In this document: positions 15,095-25,155 of the stretch, piece after piece
How positions within the stretch are numbered: position 1 is the first letter of the stretch
How the letters are laid out: each line of letters opens with the position of its first letter
Notes under the pieces: generated by a model
Databases searched by the model: none
What the model was told of the DNA's origin: nothing
What the model saw: the letters and a program-made list of their open reading frames with translations, nothing else
Assembly: GCA_963843595.1 (NCBI GenBank)
Contig: CAWJLG010000012.1
Span: 1 to 64,000 of the forward strand
DNA from: CAIWHR01 sp963843595
GTDB lineage: Bacteria; Pseudomonadota; Gammaproteobacteria; Burkholderiales; Casimicrobiaceae
Direction: 5' to 3'
DNA: 64,000 bases
Made by a program: the position numbers and the translations under genes

Positions 15095-17862
15095 GTGCAA
15101 GTGTCGTCCGGCGTCATGACGCTGCTGTTCACGGACATCGAGGGCAGCACCCGACTTTGGGAGCAGCAGGCGGAGCGCATGTCGCAGGCGCTCGCGCAGC
15201 ACGACGCTTTTTCGCGGGCGGCCGTCGAGGACAATCACGGCTTCATCGTGAAGATGACCGGTGACGGGATGTACGCCGCCTTCGAGGACCCGGCGGACGC
15301 GGTCCATGCCGCACTGACGCTGCAGCGGTCGCTCGGCGACCCGGCGTCGACCAACGGAGTTCCGCTGCAGCTCCGTTACGGGCTGCACCTGGGCACGGTG
15401 GAACGGCGCAACGACGATCTGTTCGGTAGTCCGGTGAACCGTGCGGCGCGAATCATGAAGGCGGCGCACGGCGGCCAGATCCTCGTCTCGCAGGCCGTTT
15501 ACGACAACGTGCAGGAGCGCCTGCCTGCCCCGGTCACGCTGCGCGATCTCGGTGCCCTGCGCCTGCGCGATCTCGCCACACCCGAGCATGTGTTCCAGCT
15601 CGTGCATCCGGATCTGCGCCAGGATTTCCCCGCCCTGCGTTCGCTCGCAGCGACGCCGAACAACCTGCCGCAGCAGATCACGTCGTTCATCGGGCGCGAG
15701 CGCGAGCTCGCCGATGCGAAACGCCTGCTCGGAGGGACGCGATTGCTGACCCTGCTCGGGATGGGCGGCCTCGGCAAGACCCGCCTGTCGCTGCAGATCG
15801 GCGCCGACGTCATGGAGCTGTACCCGGACGGCGTCTGGTTCGTCGACTTGGCACCGATCAGGGATCCCGCCTTGATACCAAACGAGACCGCCCAGGTTCT
15901 CGGCGTGCGCGAAGAACCCGGAAAACCGCTCGTTCAAACCCTGTGCGCCCACCTCAAGGATCGCGAACTGCTGGTCATCCTGGACAATTGCGAGCACCAC
16001 GTCAGTGCGTGCGCGAGCCTCGCCAATGCGCTGCTCCGGGCGGCGCCCGCGATCCGGGTGCTCGCCACGAGTCGCGAGGCGTTGCGTGTCCCCGGCGAGC
16101 AGACCTACCCGGTGTTTCCGCTGACCGTGCCTGACCGCACGGCCGGTATCGAGGTCCTCGCGAGTTCGGACGCCGTGCAGCTCTTTATCGAACGCGCCCG
16201 GCTGCAGAAGCCGGGTTTCTCGCTCACCGAGAAGGAAGCTCCGGCCATTGCCGAACTCTGCGCGCGCGTCGAGGGCATACCGCTGGCGCTCGAACTGGCC
16301 GCCGCCCGGATGCGCTCGCTGTCGGTCGCGGATATCAACACGCGGCTACGCGATCGCTTCAAGCTCCTCACCGGCGGCGGTCGCGTCCTGCTGGAGCGCC
16401 AGCAGACGCTGCGTGCGCTGGTCGACTGGTCGTACGACCAGTTGCCGGAAAATGAACAGATCCTCTTCGATCGGCTCAGCGTCTTCGCGGGTGGATTCGA
16501 CCTTGCGGCCGCCGAGGAGGTCTGCGGCGTCGAACCCTTGATGCCCGAGGACGTTCTCGACCTGCTCGCCTCGCTGGTGGACAAGTCGCTCGCCATGCCC
16601 GAGCAGGGCGAAAGCGGGACCCGCTACCGGACACTCGAGACGATTCGCGACTACGCTCGCGAGAAGCTCGTCCAGCGCGGCGAGCTGGAAGCGGCGTCGG
16701 CACGACATTGCGACTACTTCTTCGCGATGGCCAAGGCCGGGAATCGCGGCCTGCAAGGCGCCGAGCAACCGGAATGGATAAGGCGTCTCGAAGCCGAACA
16801 CGACAACATGCGCGCCGCGATCGCGTTCTCGCTCGCCGGCGGTGGTGACCCGATCATCGCGGTGAAGTTGGAAGTCGCGCTGATGGGCTTCCGGATCCTG
16901 CGCGGTTACGCGACCGAGGGACGCAGCAATATACGCGCTGCGCTTGCCCTGCCGGCGATCCACGACTTGGACATCGCCCAGGCCCATGCACTCTACGTCG
17001 GCGCCACGCTTGCCGACAGCCAGAGCGACGATTGGGAGGCAGAACGGATGCTGGAAACCTGCCTCGCATTGCGGCGTGGGATCGGCGACCAGGTCGACAT
17101 TGCCGCGACGCTGTCGACGCTCGCGGCGGTGCGCCTGCGCCTTGGAGACGCCACCAGGGCACGCGAGGGCGAAACCGAAGCGCTCGCGATATTCCGCCAG
17201 CTCGGGGATCGGAGCGGAGAAGCGATCGTATTGCTGCACCTCGGCGAGATCTCCTTGCACACCGGGGCCGATGAGGAGGCGCGCGAGTTCTGCGAGCAGT
17301 CGCTCGCCATCGCACGCGAGATCAAGTATCAGGAGACCGAAAGCGATTGCGAGAAGATGCTAGGGCAGCTCGCGCTGGAACGTTCGGACCTCGCCGCCGC
17401 GCGCAATCGCTTCGAGCGCGCGCTCGAAGTGTGTCGTGCCGCGGAAGACAAGCGCGGCGCGGCGACCGCGCTGTGGTGGCTGGGAAGGGTGGACATCACC
17501 GCCGGCGACAACCTCTCCGCGCGGCAACGGCTCGGCGAAGCCCTGCGATCGTTCCAATCCTTCGACATGAACGCCGAGACGCTCGGCTGCCTCGAGGACC
17601 ACGCCCGCCTGGTCCGATCGCTCGGCTTCGCCGAGGACGCCGTGCGCCTCTACGCCGCGGCCGCGGCGATGCGCGAGAAGCTGGTGCTGCCACGCCCGCC
17701 GCGCAGCGACCGGCGCTGGCGGGACGACGTCGAAGCCGCTGCGGCAAGCGCTCGGCGGACGCGGCGTTCGACGCTGCCTGGGCCGAAGGCCGGGAGTGGG
17801 AACTCAAGAAGGCAGTCGGTCGGGCTCTGGCGCCGGCGAGCGCGATGGCGGCATCGGCCTGA
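15095..17862 (+). CDS. Class III cyclase domain + NB-ARC/AAA-type ATPase + TPR regulator (2 frame breaks near the end)
   Basis: About 921 residues once two extra bases are discounted. GTG start 7 bases after GGAGGA. Residues 5-175 are a class III adenylate/guanylate cyclase domain (LFTDIEGSTRLWEQ, MTGDGMYAAF, RYGLHLGTVERR). Residues 190-500 are a P-loop STAND-type ATPase with Walker A GMGGLGKTRLSLQ and Walker B LLVILDNCEHH. The rest is a helical TPR-like array. There is no LuxR-type DNA-binding domain at the end, so the output may be cyclic nucleotide synthesis controlled by the ATPase/TPR module. Frame breaks: near 17730 and 17755 the frame shifts; removing one base at each gives the conserved tail ADAAFDAAWAEGREWELKKA, ending at TGA 17862. 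As sequenced the first frame runs on to 18091. Confidence 0.85.
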
Positions 17863-17898
17863 TCAGCCGCGGAATTCGCGGAAGCGCTACAGCGAAAC

Positions 17899-17928
17899 GC
17901 CCGCCCCCAAACAGCGTCCGGGGCGGGC
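17899..17928. terminator. Strong hairpin between convergent genes
   Basis: GCCCGCCCC (17899-17907) and GGGGCGGGC (17920-17928) form a 9-bp GC stem with a 12-base loop. It lies between the ends of the cyclase-ATPase gene and the second PEP-CTERM gene and could stop transcription from both sides. The T-tracts are short, so termination strength is uncertain. Confidence 0.6.
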
Positions 17929-17946
17929 TTCGCGATTGACGAAACT

Positions 17947-18786
17947 TCAGCCCGCGTGCGCGTGGCGACGCCGCGCAACCCATCCGGCGCCGAGTGCGCC
18001 GAGAAGCAGGGCCAGCGAGCCAGGCTCCGGCACTGCGGCGGCTAGGCCAAGGTATTTCCCGCTGCCGTCCAGGACGGCACCCAGCGCCTGACCCGTCGTC
18101 TCATCGATGAACTTCGGGACGCTGGCGTCGTTGGAGGTGTACGTGACCAGGAATTGGGTCAGGTTGGTGGTGTCGCCCACGGTCCCTGTGGGGCAGGCTA
18201 CGGAAATTGTCGAAGTCTTGCATGTGAGAACCGGCCCGTTGACGGTGAAGTCAAGACCAAATCCATATTCGAGCGCGTTGGTTGGGAAGCCAAAACTCGT
18301 GTCGTACGTGAGTGAAGAAGGGTACGTGCCATCAAACCCAACGACATTTCCGCTCGCAATTCGGATGTTTGAAATGCCGTAAGGGATCCCGAAGAAACCG
18401 CCGCAGCGAGCCACGAAGTATGGATCGCCACTCACAGTGGAATTGCAGACCGGGTAAGTCGCTGCATCGGGAGGAGCCGAGGAGTACGTCGTCAGGACAT
18501 TCCAATCATTCGACGTATATCCAGTGTCAAAAAGGCGTAGAAAAACACCTAGCGCGACGCTGCCGGCGCAAGGGCTCGAAGTATTGTTATACACTCCGTC
18601 GGGTTGAGAATCGCACCCACTCGGCACCAGCAGTTCGGCGTGAACGGTCCAATTCAGCCCAGGGAGTGTGGAGCCGAATCCAGGATCCCATCTGCCGCGA
18701 ACGAGCCCGGCGTCCGCGACGCTCACGAGCATGAAACACGCACACAAAACAGCGACATTCGACAACAGGCGCCAAGCGTTCTTCAT
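17947..18786 (-). CDS. PEP-CTERM sorted exported protein
   Basis: 279 residues from the ATG at 18786 (the frame opens 6 codons earlier with a GTG, but the signal peptide begins MKNAWRLLSNVAVLCACFML). The C-terminus is VPEPGSLALLLGALGAGWVA followed by RRRHAHAG, a standard PEP-CTERM tail: sorting motif, membrane helix, basic end. The mature part is rich in Gly, Thr, Ser and Asn and has four spread cysteines. Such proteins are exported by Sec and processed by an exosortase, often together with exopolysaccharide production; no exosortase gene is in this window. The gene is intact. Lower GC than its neighbours. Confidence 0.85.
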   Translation of the reverse strand: MKNAWRLLSNVAVLCACFMLVSVADAGLVRGRWDPGFGSTLPGLNWTVHAELLVPSGCDSQPDGVYNNTSSPCAGSVALGVFLRLFDTGYTSNDWNVLTTYSSAPPDAATYPVCNSTVSGDPYFVARCGGFFGIPYGISNIRIASGNVVGFDGTYPSSLTYDTSFGFPTNALEYGFGLDFTVNGPVLTCKTSTISVACPTGTVGDTTNLTQFLVTYTSNDASVPKFIDETTGQALGAVLDGSGKYLGLAAAVPEPGSLALLLGALGAGWVARRRHAHAG

Positions 18787-19184
18787 GGTCAACCTCGCAA
18801 GCACGAAGGAATCGTATCTTGTGGGACGGGTAGAGGACCCGCCAGGCCGGAATTTCCCAGCTTCGATCTGTAACGTACAGCAAAATGCAGGCCAACCGAC
18901 GAAACCAGCTCACAACCACATGAATTAGCGCGTTTTTCAATAACGCCTTCGCTTCGAGCGTATGCCGCGGCACCGCGCAGTGTAAAATTAATCGACATGG
19001 ATTGAGGGCGCGAAAAGTCGCCGGATTCGGCCCTGATCGATCGCGCTCCTGGCCCCGAGGTATCGCCAAATCATCCGCACACTTCGGCCCGTTGGGAATC
19101 GAAGCCGCGTGAGACAGCACGCGAATCCCGACATCGGATCGGGAGCGCCGTGATAGGCCAGAGAACACATGACGTGACGCGCCA
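18787..19184. other. 398-bp divergent intergenic region upstream of queA
   Basis: Separates the second PEP-CTERM gene from queA. TAAAAT at 18983-18988, preceded by TG, sits in a short AT-rich stretch and could be a -10 box for queA, though it lies almost 200 bases before its ATG. No credible reading frame was found. Confidence 0.4.
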
Positions 19185-20242
19185 ATGAGCGTGCGCCGTC
19201 ACCATTCGCTCGCCGACTTCGACTACGAGCTGCCCGCCGGCTCGATCGCCCAGGCACCTGCGCCCGATCGAACCGCAAGCCTCCTGCTGCACGTCGACGG
19301 TCCGCGGTTGACGGACCTCCGGATCACCGACCTCCCGCGCCTGATCGCCCCAGGCGACCTCATCGTGTTCAACGACACGCGCGTCATCAAGGCGCGCCTG
19401 ACGGGAACGCGGCCGAGCGGCGGCCGCGTCGAGTTGCTCGTCGAACGCATCCTCGCGCCCAATGAGGCGTGGGTGCAACTCAAGGCCAGCCATCCGCCGA
19501 AGCCGGGCGGCAGGCTTCTCCTCGACGGCGGCACAGTCGCGACGGTGCTCGCACGCGCGGACCGCTTCTTCCACCTGCGCTTCGACATCGCGATCCCACT
19601 CACCGACTGGCTCGAAGCGCATGGCGACGTGCCGCTGCCGCCCTACATCGAGCGTGCATCTCAGAAAGCCGATGCGACGCGCTATCAAACCGTGTACGCC
19701 CGCGAACCGGGTGCGGTCGCCGCGCCGACCGCGGGCCTGCATTTCGACGACGAACTCCTTGCGAAACTCTCAGCCGCCGGTGCCGCGACCGCGTTCGTGA
19801 CGCTGCACGTGGGTGCCGGCACGTTCCTGCCGGTGACGGCCGACGACATCACGCCAACATCGGATGCATACCGAGCGCTTCTCGATACCGCGTTCGACTT
19901 CCGTGGCCATCACGGAGACGCGCGAACGAGGCGGACGCGTCCTCGCGGTCGGCACGACCAGCCTGCGCGCGCTCGAATCCGCCGCCAACGAGGACGGACG
20001 CGTGCGTCGCCGGCGAGGCGGAGACTTCGTTGTTCATCACGCCGGGCTACCGTTTTCGCGTCGTCGACCGTCTGCTGACGAATTTCCATCTGCCGAAATC
20101 GACATTGCTGATGCTGGTGTGCGCGTTCGGCGGCTACGATGCGGTACGCGCCGCGTATGCGCATGCCATAAAGTCGGGGTACCGGTTCATGAGCTACGGC
20201 GACGCGATGCTCGTCGAGCCGCATCGCGATTCCGCGGATTGA
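19185..20242 (+). CDS. queA: S-adenosylmethionine:tRNA ribosyltransferase-isomerase (2 frame breaks)
   Basis: QueA transfers and isomerises the ribosyl part of SAM onto 7-aminomethyl-7-deazaguanine in tRNA, making epoxyqueuosine. Family blocks in order: DFDYELPAGSIAQAP, IVFNDTRVIKARL, the YQTVYAREPGAVAAPTAGLH block, HVGAGTFLPV, then in other frames GGRVLAVGTTSLRALE and FHLPKSTLLMLVCAFGG with a normal C-terminus. The frame breaks at about 19854 (ACGCCAACAT) and at about 20005 (GCGTGCGTCGCC). Dropping one base at each gives a single protein of 351 residues, the usual length. tgt, the preceding enzyme in the queuosine pathway, follows after one intervening gene. As sequenced the protein would be truncated. 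Confidence 0.92.
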
Positions 20243-20435
20243 CGCCATCCGGCGACAAGTCCGAGTCAAACCGTCGTCATGCGACGACAATCGAGCAGGG
20301 AGCCGGCATTTTTGCGACGATTTCCCTCGCGAAAACGATGCTTCGCACGCCGCAAGCTTGGCAATTACAGCGCTTGCGGATACTCTCGACTCAACCCATT
20401 TCGGCGCGGAATTCGGCCGGGACTTGGCTCCACCG

Positions 20436-21338
20436 GTGAAATCCGCCTTTTCCGTGATCAATCGCATCTCGTCGCTGTTGCTCGCCGCTGTCGTCGCCGC
20501 CGTTTCGGCGTTGCCGGCACAGGCGGCGCGCATCGGCATTCTCTCCAACCAGAACGCCGCCCCGACGGCCACTGACTTCGCGACGCGGCTGACGGGACAC
20601 ACGTTCACGCCGGTCGACGTCGGTACGGTGACGCCGGCGCTCAGTACGCTCACCGCAAGCTTCGACGCCGTGCTGCTGTTCGAGGACGGACTCTTTCCCA
20701 ACGCCCCGAACGTCGGCAACGTCGTCGCGCAGTTCGCGCAGACCCGTCGTCCGGTCATTCTCGCGACGTTCTACGAGCAGGACCGCACCGGGACGACGGC
20801 ACTGTCCGCCAACGGCTGGGGCGCGCTCGAAACGCTGGACCCGAATACGTCCGACGGCACCGGTGCCGCCTATTCGGCGCGCTCGCTCAATGCGTCGTCG
20901 ATCGTGCTTCATCCCTTGACCTACGGCGTGACCACGCTGACCGCGCACCAGTTCGCCGGCGGCAACCAGGCGAAGCCAGGCACGATCGTCCTTGCCCGCT
21001 GGAGCGAGCCGAATGCACGCGGCGAGCCCGACCCGGCCATCGCGCTTCGCATCACGGGCGACGCGTGCGTGATGCATATCGCGATCGCCGCCGACTATTC
21101 GACGTACGGCACGTTCGGTTCGGTTTACGGCGGCGACTTCTACCGGCTCTGGCAGAATGCGTTCGACTTCGCCGCCGCGAAGTGCGTGGTCGGCGCCGAC
21201 CAGCCGGTCGATCCCATTGCGCTGCCCGGGGACGCACGTGGCCCCGTCTCCGTGCCGGCACTGGCCGACGGTGCGCTCGCTCTGCTATCGCTGCTGCTCG
21301 CCACGGCGGCGCTTGGCGCGTTGCGGCGTCGCGCCTGA
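20436..21338 (+). CDS. Exported protein with IPTL/PEP-CTERM-like C-terminal sorting tail
   Basis: About 300 residues. Signal peptide ISSLLLAAVVAAVSALPAQA, then a Thr/Ala-rich globular domain (ARIGILSNQNAAPTATDFA) with a Rossmann-like beginning. The C-terminus VPALADGALALLSLLLATA followed by ALGALRRRA resembles the IPTL-CTERM signal (motif, helix, arginines), though the IPTLS motif itself is degenerate. I placed the start at the GTG 20436; the frame is open to an ATG at 20358 and an alternative GTG is at 20454, none with a strong ribosome-binding site. It sits between queA and tgt, which are more often adjacent. Function unknown. Confidence 0.65.
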   Translation: MKSAFSVINRISSLLLAAVVAAVSALPAQAARIGILSNQNAAPTATDFATRLTGHTFTPVDVGTVTPALSTLTASFDAVLLFEDGLFPNAPNVGNVVAQFAQTRRPVILATFYEQDRTGTTALSANGWGALETLDPNTSDGTGAAYSARSLNASSIVLHPLTYGVTTLTAHQFAGGNQAKPGTIVLARWSEPNARGEPDPAIALRITGDACVMHIAIAADYSTYGTFGSVYGGDFYRLWQNAFDFAAAKCVVGADQPVDPIALPGDARGPVSVPALADGALALLSLLLATAALGALRRRA

Positions 21339-21368
21339 TCCGCCCTAATTGCGTCTTCTCCCGGACCG

Positions 21369-22478
21369 ATGAAGTTCGCCGTCCTGGCTCGGGCCGGCAG
21401 CGCCCGTCGCGGACGGCTCGAACTCGTGCACGGCGCCGTCGAAACACCGGTGTTCATGCCGGTGGGCACCTACGGCACCGTGAAGGCGATGGCGCCGAAC
21501 GAACTCACGGAACTCGGTGCGCAGATCGTCCTCGGCAACACCTTCCACCTCTGGTTGCGGCCCGGTCTCGACGTTCTGGCTGCGCACGACGGCCTGCACC
21601 GCTTCATGGGCTGGAGCCGCGCGATCCTCACCGACTCCGGCGGATTTCAGGTCTACAGCCTGGGCGCACTGCGCAAGATCGAGGAGGCAGGCGTCGCCTT
21701 CGCGTCGCCGGTGAATGGCGACCGGCTGTTCCTGACTCCGGAAATCTCGATGCAGGTCCAGCGCGCGCTCTCCTCCGACATCGCGATGATCTTCGACGAG
21801 TGCACGCCCTACCCCGCCACGCACGACGAGGCGGCCCGTTCGATGGAGCTGTCGCTGCGCTGGGCGAAGCGCTCGCGCGCCGAGTTCGACGCGTTGCAGA
21901 ACCCGAACGCGCTGTTCGGCATCGTGCAGGGCGGCATGCACGAGGATCTGCGCGACGCGTCGCTCGCGGGTCTCGTCGACATCGGATTCCACGGCTACGC
22001 GATCGGCGGGCTCTCGGTCGGCGAACCCAAGGCGGAAATGCAGCGCGTGCAGGCGCACGTCGCCCCGCGGCTGCCGGACGATCGCCCGCGCTATCTGATG
22101 GGCGTCGGGACGCCGGAGGACATCGTTGCCGGCGTCGAGGTGGGGATCGACATGTTCGACTGCGTACTGCCCACGCGCAACGCGCGCAACGGATGGCTGT
22201 TCACGCGCTACGGCGACGTGAAGATCCGCAATGCCCGGCACCGCACCGATACCGGCCCGCTCGACGACACCTGCGGCTGCTACACCTGCCGGAACTTCAC
22301 GCGGTCGTACCTGCACCACCTGCAGCGGGTGAACGAGATTCTCGGCGCCCGTCTCAACACCATCCACAACCTGCACTTCTACCTGTCGCTTGCCGCCGCG
22401 ATGCGCGACGCGATCGCCGCCGGCAACTTCGCCGCCTGGGCGGCCCGGTTCCGCGACGACCGCGCGCGCGGCACCTAA
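21369..22478 (+). CDS. tgt: tRNA-guanine transglycosylase
   Basis: 369 residues. Exchanges guanine-34 of GUN-anticodon tRNAs for preQ1. Visible motifs: PVGTYGTVKAM, ILTDSGGFQVYSLG with the catalytic Asp, GIVQGGMHEDLR, the nucleophilic Asp in MFDCVLPTRNARNG, and the zinc site CGCYTCRNF with a distal His (TIHNLHFY). The ATG follows the preceding stop by 30 bases. Downstream yajC, secD and secF give the order tgt-yajC-secD-secF common in proteobacteria. Confidence 0.97.
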   Translation: MKFAVLARAGSARRGRLELVHGAVETPVFMPVGTYGTVKAMAPNELTELGAQIVLGNTFHLWLRPGLDVLAAHDGLHRFMGWSRAILTDSGGFQVYSLGALRKIEEAGVAFASPVNGDRLFLTPEISMQVQRALSSDIAMIFDECTPYPATHDEAARSMELSLRWAKRSRAEFDALQNPNALFGIVQGGMHEDLRDASLAGLVDIGFHGYAIGGLSVGEPKAEMQRVQAHVAPRLPDDRPRYLMGVGTPEDIVAGVEVGIDMFDCVLPTRNARNGWLFTRYGDVKIRNARHRTDTGPLDDTCGCYTCRNFTRSYLHHLQRVNEILGARLNTIHNLHFYLSLAAAMRDAIAAGNFAAWAARFRDDRARGT

Positions 22479-22710
22479 GGCGCGGAATTTCGTCGGGTCG
22501 CGATGCCGGTCCGCGGCGACCTTCGCGCGTCCCGGGTACCGGACGAATCCCGCGGCGTGAGCCCGTGCTGCGCGTCTCCGGTGGGTCACGGAGCACCATG
22601 GCCGGCGTGGTAGAATAACCAGTTTTCCGCACGCGCCGCGCGCGGCGGGTCCCCCACCGGCAACGTCCGCAGCGGGATCACGTGCGAGCCCCACCACGGA
22701 GGAACCGAAC

Positions 22711-23046
22711 GTGCTCGATTTCGTCTTCACCCCGGCTTACGCACAGGGTGCCGCATCATCCACAACGGGTGGCGATCTGATGGCATTCCTGCCGATGGTC
22801 GCGATCTTCGTCGTCTTCTACTTCCTGCTCATCCGGCCGCAGCAGAAGCGCGCGAAGGAGACCAAGGCGATGCTCGAGGCGCTGCAGAAGGGCGACGAGG
22901 TCGTCACGGCCGGCGGCGTCGTCGGCAAGATTTCGAAGCTGGGCGAACAGTACGCAACCGTCGAGGTCGCCACCGGAATCGAGATGACCATCCAGCGTTC
23001 GGCCATCGCGCAGCTGCTGCCCAAGGGCACCATCAAGGCGCTGTAG
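22711..23046 (+). CDS. yajC: Preprotein translocase subunit YajC
   Basis: 111 residues with a GTG start after GGAGGAACCGAAC. One membrane helix (LPMVAIFVVFYFLLIRPQQK) followed by the small cytoplasmic domain (GDEVVTAGGVVGKI). YajC binds the SecDF complex in the inner membrane. TAGAAT at 22611-22616 in the 232-bp gap after tgt may be a -10 box, so the sec genes may have their own promoter. Confidence 0.95.
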   Translation: MLDFVFTPAYAQGAASSTTGGDLMAFLPMVAIFVVFYFLLIRPQQKRAKETKAMLEALQKGDEVVTAGGVVGKISKLGEQYATVEVATGIEMTIQRSAIAQLLPKGTIKAL

Positions 23047-23215
23047 CGTCGAGCGGTCTCTCGTCCCGCGTCGAGCGTCCGACGTGGGCCGACGCGAAGC
23101 CAACGCTCAATGCCCGACCCCACGTCCCCGACGCGCAATGGCGGACGCTGAACGCTCCACCCTCGCCGCTGGACGCCACACACCAGACGCTCAACGCTAG
23201 ACGGCCGCCCCCGCC

Positions 23216-25081
23216 ATGAACCGCTATCCGCTCTGGAAGTACCTGATCATCGCCGCTGCGCTGCTGATCGGCTTGGTGTACACGCTGCCCAATTTCTTTC
23301 CGGAAGTCCCGGCGGTCCAGGTGTCGTCGTCGAAGGCCACCGTGGCCATCGACAATGCGCTGCTCGGTACCGTCGAGGACACGCTGAAGGCGGCGAACAT
23401 TCCGTACCGCGGGGCCACGCTGGACCCGGTCGGGGTCAAGGTGCGCTTCTCCGATCCGGACACCCAGCTCAAGGCCAAGGACGCGCTGCAGGCGCGGCTG
23501 GGCGACAACTACATCGTCGCGCTCAACCTGCTGTCCGCGTCGCCGCCGTGGCTGACGGCGATCGGGGCATTGCCAATGTACCTCGGTCTCGACCTTCGCG
23601 GCGGCGTCCATTTCCTGCTGCAGGTCGACATGAAGGCTGCGCTCGACAAGGCCGCCGATCGCTACACCACCGACATCCGCTCGCTGCTGCGCGAGAAGAA
23701 GGTCGTGTACGCGGGCGTCGCGCGGGAGGGCACGAATGTCGTCGTCCGCTTCCGTGAGGCCGCCGACCGCAACAAGGCGCGCACCGACATCGAGCTGGCC
23801 TTTCCCGACCTCATCCTGCGCGACGCCGACGCCCCGGGCGGGGAATTGCGCCTCGTTGCCGGCCTGAAGCCGGAGGCGCAGAAGAAGATCCAGGACGGCG
23901 CCGTCCAGCAGAACATCACGATCCTGCGCAACCGCGTCAACGAACTGGGCGTCGCCGAGCCGATCATCCAGCAGCAGGGCGCCGAACGCGTCGTCGTCCA
24001 GCTGCCGGGCGTGCAGGACACCGCGCGCGCCAAGGATCTGCTCGGCCGCACGGCCTCGCTCGAGATCCGCATGGTCAACGACGACCCTGGCGCGCTCGAG
24101 GCGGCGCTGGGGGGTCAGGTGCCGTTCGGCAGCGACCTGTTCACCGAGCGCGGAGGCCAGCAGTTGCTGGTGCGCCGGCAGGTGGTGCTGACCGGCGACC
24201 GAATCAACGACGCCCAGCCCGGTTTCGATTCGCGCAACAACGAGCCGGCAGTCCACGTCAACCTGGACGGCACGGGCGCCAGGATCTTCAAGGAGGTCAC
24301 GCGCGAGAACGTCGGCAAGCGGATGGCGATCGTCCTGGTCGAGAAGGGCAAGGCCGAGGTCATCACCGCGCCGGTGATCCGCGAGGAGATCGGGGGCGGC
24401 CGCGTCCAGATCTCGGGACGGATGTCGACGCGCGAAGCCAACGACGTGGCGCTGCTGATGCGCGCCGGCGCGCTCGCCGCGCCGATGGAGATCGTCGAGG
24501 AGCGCACCGTCGGCCCGAGCCTCGGCAAGGAGAACATCGACAAGGGATTCAACTCGGTGTTCTACGGCTTCATCGTGCTTGCCGTCTTCATGTGCGCCTA
24601 CTACATGCTGATGGGCCTCATCTCCACGATCGCGCTGTCGGTGAACCTGCTGCTCCTGGTCGCGATCTTGTCGATGCTGCAGGCCACGCTGACGCTTCCC
24701 GGCATCGCCGCCATCGCGCTGACGCTCGGCATGGCGATCGACTCGAACGTGCTGATCAACGAACGGATCCGCGAGGAGCTGCGCTGGGGCGCGACGCCGC
24801 ACGCCGCGCTGCAGGCCGGCTACGAGCGGGCGTTCGGCACGATTCTCGACTCCAACGTCACGACACTGATCGCCGGCATCGCGCTGCTGATCTTCGGCAG
24901 CGGGCCGGTGCGCGGCTTCGCCGTCGTCCACTGCCTCGGCATCATGACGTCGATGTTCTCGGCGGTGTTCGTGTCGCGCGGCATCGTGAACCTGATCTAC
25001 GGCAACCGGAAGAAGCTCGACAAGATCTCGATCGGCCAGGTGTGGCGGCCCGCTGCCGGCGGCGGCGTTCCCGCCAAGTGA
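23216..25081 (+). CDS. secD: Protein translocase subunit SecD
   Basis: 621 residues, six predicted membrane helices. SecD with SecF uses the proton gradient to pull proteins out of the SecYEG channel on the periplasmic side. The first helix (KYLIIAAALLIGLVYTLPNF) precedes the large P1 domain; GLDLRGGVHFLLQVDM is the conserved family block, and ALTLGMAIDSNVLINERIRE in the C-terminal half is the intramembrane proton-path motif. Start ATG 23216 matches the family. The 169-bp gap after yajC holds short imperfect repeats of ACGCT-C/G-AACGCT type and no gene. secF follows after 74 bases. Confidence 0.97.
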   Translation: MNRYPLWKYLIIAAALLIGLVYTLPNFFPEVPAVQVSSSKATVAIDNALLGTVEDTLKAANIPYRGATLDPVGVKVRFSDPDTQLKAKDALQARLGDNYIVALNLLSASPPWLTAIGALPMYLGLDLRGGVHFLLQVDMKAALDKAADRYTTDIRSLLREKKVVYAGVAREGTNVVVRFREAADRNKARTDIELAFPDLILRDADAPGGELRLVAGLKPEAQKKIQDGAVQQNITILRNRVNELGVAEPIIQQQGAERVVVQLPGVQDTARAKDLLGRTASLEIRMVNDDPGALEAALGGQVPFGSDLFTERGGQQLLVRRQVVLTGDRINDAQPGFDSRNNEPAVHVNLDGTGARIFKEVTRENVGKRMAIVLVEKGKAEVITAPVIREEIGGGRVQISGRMSTREANDVALLMRAGALAAPMEIVEERTVGPSLGKENIDKGFNSVFYGFIVLAVFMCAYYMLMGLISTIALSVNLLLLVAILSMLQATLTLPGIAAIALTLGMAIDSNVLINERIREELRWGATPHAALQAGYERAFGTILDSNVTTLIAGIALLIFGSGPVRGFAVVHCLGIMTSMFSAVFVSRGIVNLIYGNRKKLDKISIGQVWRPAAGGGVPAK

Positions 25082-25155
25082 GATCACCGACCGACTGACC
25101 CCCGTTCCGGCGCACGACGGCGCCGGCACCCGAACAGCAGACTGGACGACGCACC

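Noticed and set aside
14602..15234. 210-codon minus-strand frame
   Set aside because: Overlaps the start of the cyclase-ATPase gene and reads through the antisense of the tRNA-like repeat.
23047..23215. Short imperfect repeats between yajC and secD
   Set aside because: Units are irregular and short; no clear function or mobile-element feature.
23033..25129. 698-codon minus-strand frame over secD
   Set aside because: Asp/Val/Arg-rich shadow; secD on the plus strand is unambiguous.
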